Shown here in pieces: positions 1 through 4,834 of a DNA stretch of 7,267 nucleotides (positions are counted from its first letter, which is position 1; each line of letters starts with the position of its first letter). This DNA is from DASYAN01 sp036501345 (lineage in GTDB: Bacteria; Chloroflexota; Ktedonobacteria; Ktedonobacterales; Ktedonobacteraceae), in the NCBI GenBank assembly GCA_036501345.1, contig DASYAN010000290.1:1-7267 (forward strand), given 5' to 3'. Under the pieces are notes generated by a model, which was not told the DNA's origin, did no database searches, and saw only the letters and a program-made list of their open reading frames with translations. A program made the translations under genes and the position numbers.

Positions 1-776
1 CAGATGGCCAGGGCGTGTTCATCACTCACGGCATAGTGATCGGTGACGCCTGAGGTGCGGCAGTGGACATCGGCACCGCCTAAGTCTTCTGCGCTTACCT
101 CTTCCCCTGTTGCTGCTTTGACTAGTGGCGGACCTCCCAGAAAGATGGTGCCATTGCCTTTGACAATGATTGTTTCATCGCTCATTGCTGGCACATATGC
201 TCCGCCAGCTGTACATGATCCCATTACAGCGGCGATTTGCGGGATGCGCATGCTAGACATGCGGGCCTGATTATAGAAGATGCGTCCAAAATGATCACGG
301 TCGGGAAAAACCTCAGCTTGCAATGGCAGGAATGCGCCACCGGAGTCTACCAGATAGATGCAAGGTAGATGGTTCTGCTCGGCAATTTCCTGAGCACGCA
401 GGTGCTTCTTCACGGTAATCGGATAGTACGTGCCACCTTTTACCGTAGCATCGTTGGCAACAATAACACACTCCTGACCCTCAACCAGTCCAATTCCAGT
501 CACGATGCCTGCCGAAGGTGCGTCGTTGTCGTACATATCCCATGTGGCAAGCGGACTGAGTTCTACAAAGGGAGTATCGGGATCGCATAGGAGCTGGATG
601 CGTTCACGGGCCAGCAATTTGTTACGTTTGCGATGTTTAGCGATAGCATCATCACCGCCCCCTTGTTGGACTTGTTGGACTCGCTGGCGAAGCTGATCTA
701 TTAATTCGAGGAAGGACTGTGAGTTCTCATGAAATGCGGTGGTAGTTCTATCTATACGTGTCTCTAGGATAGCCAT
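1..776 (-). CDS. mccB: 3-methylcrotonyl-CoA carboxylase beta subunit (carboxyltransferase), 5' part only
   Basis: The first 258 codons of a biotin-dependent acyl-CoA carboxyltransferase run off the left edge; the last complete codon ends at base 3. The enzyme would transfer a carboxyl group from biotin on the alpha subunit to 3-methylcrotonyl-CoA, in cytoplasmic leucine/isovalerate catabolism. Visible family landmarks are KLLARERI (about residues 53-60), the stretch ANDATVKGGTYYPITVKKHL (107-126), LVDSGGAFLP (142-151), FPDRDHFGRIFYNQ (157-170), GSCTAGGAYVPAMSD (186-200), FLGGPPLVKAATGEEVSAED (212-231) and GGADVHCRTSGVTDH (233-247). The last is characteristic of MCC beta rather than propionyl-CoA carboxylase. 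Full family members have about 535 residues, so roughly half is present. The ATG at 776 has GAGGA eight bases upstream. Residue 149 is Phe, where I recall Tyr or Asn in relatives. Family certain; MCC against a close acyl-CoA carboxylase is likely but not proven. Confidence 0.93.
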   Translation of the reverse strand, partial: MAILETRIDRTTTAFHENSQSFLELIDQLRQRVQQVQQGGGDDAIAKHRKRNKLLARERIQLLCDPDTPFVELSPLATWDMYDNDAPSAGIVTGIGLVEGQECVIVANDATVKGGTYYPITVKKHLRAQEIAEQNHLPCIYLVDSGGAFLPLQAEVFPDRDHFGRIFYNQARMSSMRIPQIAAVMGSCTAGGAYVPAMSDETIIVKGNGTIFLGGPPLVKAATGEEVSAEDLGGADVHCRTSGVTDHYAVSDEHALAI

Positions 777-833
777 CTTTTTTGTCCTCACAACCACAGT
801 AACTGGGAGCTTGTTTCTGTATTAATGCGCTTC

Positions 834-852
834 GTTGCACTCTAGGTGCAGC
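834..852. promoter_or_regulatory. inverted repeat overlapping the mccB start site (possible operator)
   Basis: GTTGCAC-TCTAG-GTGCAGC is an inverted repeat of 7-bp arms with one mismatch (inner TGCAC/GTGCA perfect) around a 5-bp centre. It covers the inferred start point and the end of the -10 box of mccB, where a repressor would block initiation. Leucine/acyl-CoA catabolic genes are often controlled by such local repressors; the binding protein is unknown here. Confidence 0.35.
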
Positions 853-878
853 ATAACACTGTGTGCAAGAGGCGTCAA
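850..878 (-). promoter_or_regulatory. sigma-70-type promoter of mccB
   Basis: On the minus strand TTGACG (873-878) is separated by exactly 17 bp from TATGCT (850-855). Transcription would start near 843, giving a leader of about 67 nt before the ATG at 776. The -35 matches five of six consensus bases and the -10 four of six, including the key T, A and final T. Confidence 0.6.
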
Positions 879-1083
879 GTGAGAAGAAATTTTGTGTGTG
901 TCTTTGCAGCAGTCTTCTTGGGGTGGTCAATTCCTATGTGACTTGTGATTACCTTTTTCTCTCTCTTTGTGGTTGCGTTATACCTATCTCAATATCATCC
1001 CTTCCGCTCATCCTTCTCTCTACCCGCAATTGCGGAAATAGCGCAATAGGCAAAAGAACGCAAACAAACAGATAGCAAAGATA
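879..1083. other. intergenic region without a supported gene
   Basis: Together with 777-849 this forms the divergent intergenic space between mccB and the plus-strand locus. I see no ORF with a ribosome-binding site or recognisable protein. It contains a pyrimidine-rich stretch (about 952-1022) and, at 1024-1035, the perfect 12-bp palindrome CCGCAATTGCGG. The palindrome lies about 50 bp upstream of the plus-strand -35 box and could be a regulator site; nothing else stands out. Confidence 0.5.
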
Positions 1084-1112
1084 TTGACACCATGGCTTTC
1101 ATTAGCTACATT
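1084..1112 (+). promoter_or_regulatory. sigma-70-type promoter for the 1.1-3.0 kb plus-strand locus
   Basis: A perfect TTGACA (1084-1089) is followed by a 17-bp spacer and TACATT (1107-1112, four of six). The start point would fall near 1119, only about 5 nt before the ATG at 1124 and about 180-200 nt before the first ATG of the long interrupted frame (1301 or 1325). Confidence 0.5.
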
Positions 1113-1123
1113 AAAACTAGTTG

Positions 1124-1273
1124 ATGAAGACCCTTGTTTCTGCTCACGTAGCGCTTCAATCGATGAGAAAAGGTGTTGAGATGGAGCTTGTGGGGCAGAA
1201 GAAAACGAGTTTGCAATGGGCCAGGATGAGACACTTTGTGCTTATTCAAGCTCAAGAACGCGCTCTTTTTTGA
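1124..1273 (+). CDS. possible 49-residue leader ORF, unknown function
   Basis: ATG 1124 to TGA 1271-1273 encodes a 49-residue basic peptide (beginning MKTLVSAHVALQSM, ending IQAQERALF) that I do not recognise. It has no Shine-Dalgarno sequence, but the inferred transcription start lies about 5 nt upstream, so leaderless initiation is conceivable. Its stop codon sits in the 5' arm of a hairpin whose 3' arm carries the ribosome-binding site of the next ORF, an arrangement seen in translation-coupled leader peptides. It is in the same frame as the following ATG at 1301. It may equally be chance or a relic of a longer gene. Confidence 0.22.
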   Translation: MKTLVSAHVALQSMRKGVEMELVGQKKTSLQWARMRHFVLIQAQERALF

Positions 1274-1297
1274 GAGACAAAATGCTCTCAAAGAGGA
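1264..1297 (+). promoter_or_regulatory. hairpin sequestering a Shine-Dalgarno site
   Basis: Bases 1264-1276 can pair along their whole length with 1285-1297: 13 pairs, two of them G-U, with a perfect core TTTGAGAG/CTCTCAAA and an 8-nt loop. The 3' arm contains AGAGGA (1292-1297), the likely ribosome-binding site for ATG 1301. The 5' arm contains the TGA of the 49-codon upstream ORF. No T-run follows on either strand, so this is unlikely to be a terminator. Confidence 0.4.
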
Positions 1298-1554
1298 CAA
1301 ATGAGAAAAGGGAGAAAACTACCTATGGAATTCAGAATTTCTTCAAACGATTCTAGCTCTAATAAAAGGAAAGCAAAGGATATATCAAGGGCAACAGATG
1401 CAGAAAAAGGGCTAAAAAGTTAGATGACGCTGGAATTTCAAAAATAGCATTAGAGATCAAGGGAGAAATAATAGACAATAAAAGGGATAAGAAGGTAGTA
1501 GATAACTTCTTAGAAAATATATCTACACAGAATGATAAAAAGAACAAGGAGAAT

Positions 1555-1872
1555 GTGCTAAAATATTTTAATGGTATAAAAGAAATAATTGGTGAAGAAA
1601 AGAGGAAGGCTTGTTCTCATGCATTGCTGAAGACAGCCCTTGAAACAATTGGAAAAAATGAATCACAGTCGCAGGCTCAAGAAGATTTTAAAGAAATGTT
1701 TGAGGAAGAGATAGCTCTGGGACGAAACATACTCAAAGCGGTCAGAAAGAAAGAGATACCTCAAGAGCAATGGCAGTCCGTTGCTCTTGAAACAACAAAT
1801 TCACCAATATCACATAGGGCCTATAAAGAAGCATATACTGGCTATGACACCTTTAAAATTGTAAAAGAATAG
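1555..1872 (+). CDS. hypothetical protein, middle piece of the interrupted gene
   Basis: A 105-residue frame begins at GTG 1555, preceded by AAGGAG (1546-1551, spacing 3), so internal initiation is possible even if the upstream frameshift is real. The frame itself is open from 1366 without an earlier good start. The product is soluble-looking, rich in Glu and Lys, probably all alpha-helical, with a single Cys and no membrane segment or motif I know. It ends in TAG, directly followed by the next piece in the same frame. I judge it part of a larger broken gene rather than a gene of its own. Confidence 0.4.
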   Translation: MLKYFNGIKEIIGEEKRKACSHALLKTALETIGKNESQSQAQEDFKEMFEEEIALGRNILKAVRKKEIPQEQWQSVALETTNSPISHRAYKEAYTGYDTFKIVKE

Positions 1873-2862
1873 TTGAATGCTCCCTTGCCGCTGATTAATG
1901 ATATTCACAAGTTTATGAACACATGTCTTGAATCTTTGCCAGAACTGGAAGCGCAGAGATCGTTCATGGAAGAGTATAATGGGGAAATGGAAAAGGGGAG
2001 AACTTGGTTCGTAGATATAAACACACAACTGAAGGGTAAGCTGAAGAATAAATGGCAGACAGTAAAAGAAGAGCAAAGCAAGTTTGATATGTTAGGACAT
2101 CTGCAGACAACGATTCTGAATGGGCTGGACTCGCCAGTAGCACGCTGGGCATGTGAAGAAGTGTTTAAGATAGAATGCCAAATAGGAGAAAAAAAGTTTC
2201 AAGATCTTGCATTGCAAAATATGAATAATAGAGAGCAGGAAGGATTAAAATGTCTAGATTCTGCCGTGGCATGTCTCGCATTCCTCAAAGCATGCCAACA
2301 AGTAGATGGTGGGAGTATGCAACCGCCTGTACAGGACTTTTCTGTCGGAGCAAGCTCTGCTAATCCCTTGGATTTAGACTCGCAAAGCTTTGGTAACATA
2401 CCCTCTCAATCTGGTATACCTCTCCTCGGCACTGGGGATTTCCAAATCAGCGTTCCAGAAGGTGTTGACAGTTCCTTGGGGCAAATCCCAGGGTTTTCAG
2501 GTCTATCAGATGACTTGGCTGACTTGCAAATCTTGTTCCCAAACCAGGATGGGCAAGCACAACAGATTAACTGGCCAACAGACTTTTCAGCGCTAGGAGC
2601 AGCCTTCTCTAGCGAGAACATGCAGTTTTCCGGACAAGCAGACTCTTCTCTGGGAACTGATATTCGCCAATTTGATGATCTAAGGGTCGATGTGTCGTTT
2701 GCAACCTTGCGGAACGAATTAGAGAAAGGAGATAAACCAGGAAAAGAAATGAAAAGAGGAAGAAAATATGTTTCTAGGTGGAGAGAAATGACAATACATA
2801 TGATGGGACTGCAGAATACAGTAGAAAAACAATATGTGCAAGGTCAAATAGATAAAATATAA
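1873..2862 (+). CDS. hypothetical protein with Ser/Gly/Gln-rich linker, C-terminal piece of the interrupted gene
   Basis: The frame begins with TTG immediately after the TAG at 1870, with no Shine-Dalgarno sequence, so independent initiation is doubtful; later in-frame ATGs such as 1915 also lack one. It encodes 329 residues. Residues 1-142 are charged and helical, with cysteines at about 18, 94, 102, 127, 134 and 141. Residues about 143-270 are low-complexity, rich in Ser, Gly, Gln, Asp and Phe, with a recurring DSSLG (199-203 and 257-261) and FSG/FSA elements. Residues 271-329 return to a basic, helical region (KEMKRGRKYVSRWREM). No signal peptide or membrane span is visible and I do not recognise the family. 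The long open frame implies recent breakage or retained selection. Confidence 0.5.
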   Translation: MNAPLPLINDIHKFMNTCLESLPELEAQRSFMEEYNGEMEKGRTWFVDINTQLKGKLKNKWQTVKEEQSKFDMLGHLQTTILNGLDSPVARWACEEVFKIECQIGEKKFQDLALQNMNNREQEGLKCLDSAVACLAFLKACQQVDGGSMQPPVQDFSVGASSANPLDLDSQSFGNIPSQSGIPLLGTGDFQISVPEGVDSSLGQIPGFSGLSDDLADLQILFPNQDGQAQQINWPTDFSALGAAFSSENMQFSGQADSSLGTDIRQFDDLRVDVSFATLRNELEKGDKPGKEMKRGRKYVSRWREMTIHMMGLQNTVEKQYVQGQIDKI

Positions 2863-2868
2863 GGAGCA

Positions 2869-3012
2869 ATGCTTACGAATCAGGACCGCGTAAATAATTG
2901 GAGCGTACTGAAGCTTTATCTGGCAAATCCTGAGAATGGATTTGGAAAAGACACAGCGGCAGATAGAGCTATTTTCTATCATGCTATGATGAATATATTG
3001 AGAAGATCATAA
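2869..3012 (+). CDS. small hypothetical protein, possibly a further piece of the same gene
   Basis: ATG 2869 to TAA 3010-3012 encodes 47 residues, beginning MLTNQDRVNNWSVLKLYL and ending MMNILRRS; it is probably helical. AAGGAG (2861-2866) overlaps the preceding stop codon and leaves only 2 nt to the ATG, which is tight. It lies in the same frame as the two preceding pieces, separated by one stop codon and two codons. It could therefore be a translationally coupled small gene or the true C-terminus of the upstream protein after a nonsense mutation. I do not recognise it. Confidence 0.4.
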   Translation: MLTNQDRVNNWSVLKLYLANPENGFGKDTAADRAIFYHAMMNILRRS

Positions 3013-3034
3013 GCTAGCTGTACAGGTTTCTCTA

Positions 3035-3064
3035 GAGGCTAGATGTGCCTGCAGTCCTAGCCTC
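3035..3064 (+). terminator. weak terminator-like hairpin after the interrupted locus
   Basis: A perfect 8-bp stem GAGGCTAG (3035-3042)/CTAGCCTC (3057-3064) with a 14-nt loop lies 22 nt after the last stop. Only a pyrimidine tract and a short T-run (3078-3081, part of the palindrome TTTTCGAAAA at 3078-3087) follow, so termination efficiency is uncertain. Confidence 0.3.
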
Positions 3065-3095
3065 CTCCCTCTCGCTGTTTTCGAAAAGCCTCGGA

Positions 3096-3112
3096 GAGAA
3101 GACGGAGAAGAC
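3096..3112 (+). repeat. tandem direct repeat upstream of a promoter
   Basis: GAGAAGAC occurs at 3096-3103 and again at 3105-3112, a 9-bp period, ending 8 bp before a -35 box. The position suits an activator site, but the repeat is short and could be chance in purine-rich DNA. Confidence 0.3.
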
Positions 3113-3120
3113 ATGCAGAT

Positions 3121-3149
3121 TTGACGGGTTTTGCCCTTTATGTTACTAT
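3121..3149 (+). promoter_or_regulatory. sigma-70-type promoter for the 3316 gene
   Basis: TTGACG (3121-3126), a 17-bp spacer and TACTAT (3144-3149) predict a start near 3156 and a leader of about 160-185 nt. A second TTGACG at 3172-3177 has no matching -10. The leader contains a perfect 9-bp inverted repeat (AGATTCTCT 3195-3203, AGAGAATCT 3256-3264) enclosing a small GGAAA/TTTCC hairpin (3207-3220). The leader may therefore be structured. No gene is supported in 3013-3315. Confidence 0.5.
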
Positions 3150-3281
3150 GATAGTGGATGTTAAGGCAGTATTGACGGAAGCTTGGAGGGTTGGAGATTC
3201 TCTGCTGGAAAGATGTTTCCTCCCTTTGAATAGTATTATACTGTGTCCTCATCATAGAGAATCTTACGAGTCTGCAACATA

Positions 3282-3297
3282 AGGAGGTGGCGCTCCT
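3282..3297 (+). promoter_or_regulatory. Shine-Dalgarno sequence inside a hairpin
   Basis: AAGGAGG at 3281-3287 is the strongest ribosome-binding site in this leader, yet it is 28 nt from ATG 3316 and can pair with itself: AGGAG (3282-3286) with CTCCT (3293-3297) across a 6-nt loop. An ideal 8-nt spacing leads to CTG 3296, which opens a short frame (also entered at TTG 3308 or ATG 3311) ending at TGA 3341-3343. That stop overlaps ATG 3340 as ATGA, suggesting coupled translation. Confidence 0.3.
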
Positions 3298-3315
3298 GCC
3301 AATCCCGTTGATGGG

Positions 3316-3693
3316 ATGGGTCTGCGCGCCCGATATGTCATGAACTTATACGAGCAATTATTAGTAGTGCGAGAACGCCTCGAAGGTATTGGTGCTCACG
3401 ATGATAGCATGGATCTGGTGGAGAAGTTGCTAAAGAAGTCTGAAGCAGCTAGGCATGATCGGACAAATATTTCTCAGGTACAGGTTCTACGCCACATGAT
3501 GCGGATGCCTGAAGTGATTGATAATTACAGCGTCTACAACGATTTGCAAGAGCTGGCTAGCGAGCGTGATGAAAATGAAGTCGCAGCACGTGAAGATGCG
3601 GCTCCTGCTGCGTATGAAGATACGGAGCGCCGTCCAAAGCCAAAATCGTTTTACAAGTCCCGCAAGGAAAAAGAGAAAAAGAAGGACAGCTAA
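3316..3693 (+). CDS. small charged hypothetical protein next to pspA
   Basis: It encodes 125 residues from ATG 3316, or 117 from ATG 3340, which gives the more natural N-terminus MNLYEQLLVVRERL; neither start has a well-spaced Shine-Dalgarno site. The first 85 residues look like a compact helical domain (LVEKLLKKSEAARHDRTN, VLRHMMRMPEVIDNYSVYND). The tail from about residue 86 is disordered-looking, with an acidic/Ala part and a strongly basic end (KSFYKSRKEKEKKKDS). There is no signal peptide or membrane segment. I do not recognise the family. The basic tail could bind nucleic acid or membrane, but that is speculation. It converges on pspA, with the two stop codons directly adjacent. Confidence 0.75.
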   Translation: MGLRARYVMNLYEQLLVVRERLEGIGAHDDSMDLVEKLLKKSEAARHDRTNISQVQVLRHMMRMPEVIDNYSVYNDLQELASERDENEVAAREDAAPAAYEDTERRPKPKSFYKSRKEKEKKKDS

Positions 3694-4452
3694 CTAATCT
3701 GTAGCTGGCCCTTCAATTTGTCGTTGTGGTCCGCCTGATCCGCCGAGCTGTAGTTGTTGCTTTAGTGCTTGCAATTGGGCATCTACATGCTGCTCCGCAC
3801 TGATTTGGCGTAACTCGCGTTCGAGTGTATCGCCGGAACCGACACCGGGAAGGCCTTGTTCACCCAGTGTTCCTTGTTCGAGCAGGGCTTCAGTCGCATT
3901 TGCGCGTGCCTGCATATTGAGCACTTTATCCTGCGCCCGTTGCATAGCCTGATTCATCTCGGTCATTTCTTCTGAGATGCCCGTGATAGCTTCATTGATC
4001 TTTACCTGTGCTTGGGCGGCACCATACTGTGCTTTTACCATTTCTTTCTGGGTACGGAATGTCTCGATGCGTGCGGAAACGTTGCGCTCCATCGTAATTA
4101 ACTTTTCTTCCTGCGCTTTTAACTGGGAAATTTGCTGTTCGTAATTATTGAGTTGGCTGACCAGATCATCTTTGCGTTGTAATGCCAGACGTGCCAAGTC
4201 TTCGCGGTTCGCCATGAGTGCTTGTCTGGCCTGCTCCCCAAGCTTGTTGACCTTTGCCTCCACATCTTTTTGCTGCATTTCTAAGCGTTTCTCATTGGTT
4301 ACGACGTCTGCAATGGAGCGGCGGAGTTGCTGGAGCTGCTCTAATTGTTTGCTATACGAATAGTCCATCACCTGACTCGGATCTTCAGCCTTGTCAAGCG
4401 CTGCATTAGCACGAATGCGCAAAAGGGTCATAAGTCGAGAGAAGATGCCCAT
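3694..4452 (-). CDS. pspA: PspA/IM30 family membrane-stress protein
   Basis: This is a 252-residue peripheral membrane protein of the PspA/Vipp1 (IM30) family, ESCRT-III superfamily. It binds and remodels the cytoplasmic membrane under envelope stress. The N-terminal amphipathic helix and signature are clear (MGIFSRLMTLLRIRANAALD, then KAEDPSQVMDY). They are followed by the long coiled-coil hairpin (about 25-190) rich in Gln, Glu, Lys and Ala. A Gly-rich linker (about 193-208) leads to a short helix and a flexible Gly/Gln tail (236-252). I chose ATG 4452 over the in-frame ATG 4467 because AGGAGG sits five bases before it and the family starts with MGIF. No pspB, pspC or pspF neighbour is visible. 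The stop TAG (3694-3696) touches the convergent gene's stop, with no terminator between them. Confidence 0.95.
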   Translation of the reverse strand: MGIFSRLMTLLRIRANAALDKAEDPSQVMDYSYSKQLEQLQQLRRSIADVVTNEKRLEMQQKDVEAKVNKLGEQARQALMANREDLARLALQRKDDLVSQLNNYEQQISQLKAQEEKLITMERNVSARIETFRTQKEMVKAQYGAAQAQVKINEAITGISEEMTEMNQAMQRAQDKVLNMQARANATEALLEQGTLGEQGLPGVGSGDTLERELRQISAEQHVDAQLQALKQQLQLGGSGGPQRQIEGPATD

Positions 4453-4543
4453 AAATTCCTCCTGCATAAATTAGTGGTGTCTGTAGGTGGGTCTGTTTTC
4501 AAAGTAGATATCTCACCTAGAAATACGTTGCTAGTTCGTCTTT

Positions 4544-4572
4544 TTTGTATCATATCATATGGAGCCTGACAA
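4544..4572 (-). promoter_or_regulatory. tentative promoter of pspA
   Basis: On the minus strand TTGTCA (4567-4572) stands 17 bp from TACAAA (4544-4549), which would start transcription about 85 nt before the pspA ATG. The -10 lacks the usual final T. A CATATCATATG palindrome (4551-4561) lies in the spacer. I saw no sigma-54-type GG-N10-GC element of the enterobacterial psp kind, but my scan was by eye. Confidence 0.3.
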
Positions 4573-4661
4573 TAGTGGTGCCTTTGTTGTTCGGTGGGTC
4601 TAGAGCGTGAAGCTTGATCTATGAAGGTGTGCTCTAATCTAGAAATGGCTCTAAAACCTAC

Positions 4662-4690
4662 TTGACATAGTGCCGAGAATCGGCTATAAT
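4662..4690 (+). promoter_or_regulatory. consensus promoter of the tRNA-Gly gene
   Basis: TTGACA (4662-4667), 17 bp and TATAAT (4685-4690) form a perfect sigma-70 consensus, with a start expected near 4697, 16 nt before the mature tRNA. The spacer holds a perfect inverted repeat GCCGA-GAA-TCGGC (4672-4684) abutting the -10 box. Two GCTCTA copies (4631-4636, 4648-4653) lie just upstream. Confidence 0.85.
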
Positions 4691-4712
4691 CCCTCTTGTC
4701 ACCTGAAGACAC

Positions 4713-4787
4713 GCGGGTTTAGTGTAGTGGCAACATGCGACTTTCCCAAAGTTGAGATCATGGGTTCGAATCCCATAACCCGCTCCA
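4713..4787 (+). tRNA. tRNA-Gly (anticodon CCC)
   Basis: A complete 75-nt cloverleaf decoding GGG. The acceptor stem is GCGGGTT/AACCCGC (4713-4719 with 4777-4783), discriminator T4784, and CCA is encoded (4785-4787). The D stem is GTGT/ACAT with loop AGTGGCA. The anticodon stem CGACT/AGTTG encloses loop TTCCCAA with CCC at 4745-4747. The variable loop is AGATC and the T arm is ATGGG-TTCGAAT-CCCAT. All stems close, with G-U pairs only in the D and anticodon stems. It stands alone, with its own promoter and terminator. Confidence 0.97.
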
Positions 4788-4830
4788 AACAAAACCACCC
4801 ATCTCTTGGATGGGTGGTTTTGTTTTATTC
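4787..4830 (+). terminator. strong bidirectional rho-independent terminator
   Basis: A perfect 17-bp stem AAACAAAACCACCCATC (4787-4803) / GATGGGTGGTTTTGTTT (4809-4825) has a 5-nt loop and is followed by TATTCTCGTTT. Its left arm begins on the last A of the tRNA CCA. The A-rich left and T-rich right arms make it work in both directions, so it can also end the MFS transcript arriving from the right, whose stop codon is at 4835. Confidence 0.92.
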
Positions 4831-4834
4831 TCGT

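Larger units (their letters stand above)
1301..2862 (+). pseudogene. interrupted gene of unknown function (frameshift plus in-frame TAG)
   Basis: The frame opens at ATG 1301 (AGAGGA just upstream) or at ATG 1325 (GGGAG at 1310-1314, spacing 10) and stops at TAG 1421-1423 after 40 or 32 codons. The -1 frame is open from 1366. Joining the two inside the run CTAAAAAGTTAG (1412-1423) gives continuous, compositionally uniform protein (..DAEKGLKKLDDAGISK..), as if one A had been lost from a six-A run. The joined frame then runs to an in-frame TAG (1870-1872) and resumes at once to TAA 2860-2862. The product would be a charged, helical, Lys/Glu-rich protein of about 520 residues with a Ser/Gly/Gln-rich segment near its C-terminus. 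I recognise no domain. The DNA is A-rich (about one third G+C at 1321-1380). Alternatives are sequencing error, programmed recoding or separate small genes. Confidence 0.5.

Noticed and set aside
863..1075. 70-codon plus-strand ORF upstream of the interrupted locus
   Set aside because: It crosses the mccB promoter, lacks a ribosome-binding site, and the translation looks random.
1106..1300. 64-codon minus-strand ORF opposite the leader
   Set aside because: No ribosome-binding site, no recognisable motif, and it overlaps the plus-strand promoter and leader signals.
1870..1872. TAG as a pyrrolysine or selenocysteine-like recoded codon
   Set aside because: pspA in the same window ends with TAG, so TAG is an ordinary stop here; no recoding element was seen after 1872.
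1810..2076. 88-codon hydrophobic minus-strand ORF
   Set aside because: It is the complement of A-rich coding sequence, which yields Phe/Leu-rich shadow frames; no start signal.
2719..2982. 87-codon minus-strand ORF
   Set aside because: A shadow of the plus-strand pieces, spanning two of them, with no ribosome-binding site.
3007..3255. 82-codon minus-strand ORF in the leader region
   Set aside because: It runs through the plus-strand promoter and repeats and has no Shine-Dalgarno sequence or family resemblance.
4452..4467. Extended PspA start MQEEFMGIF at 4467
   Set aside because: The extra five codons are the Shine-Dalgarno region (AGGAGG) of the better ATG at 4452, and the family begins with MGIF.
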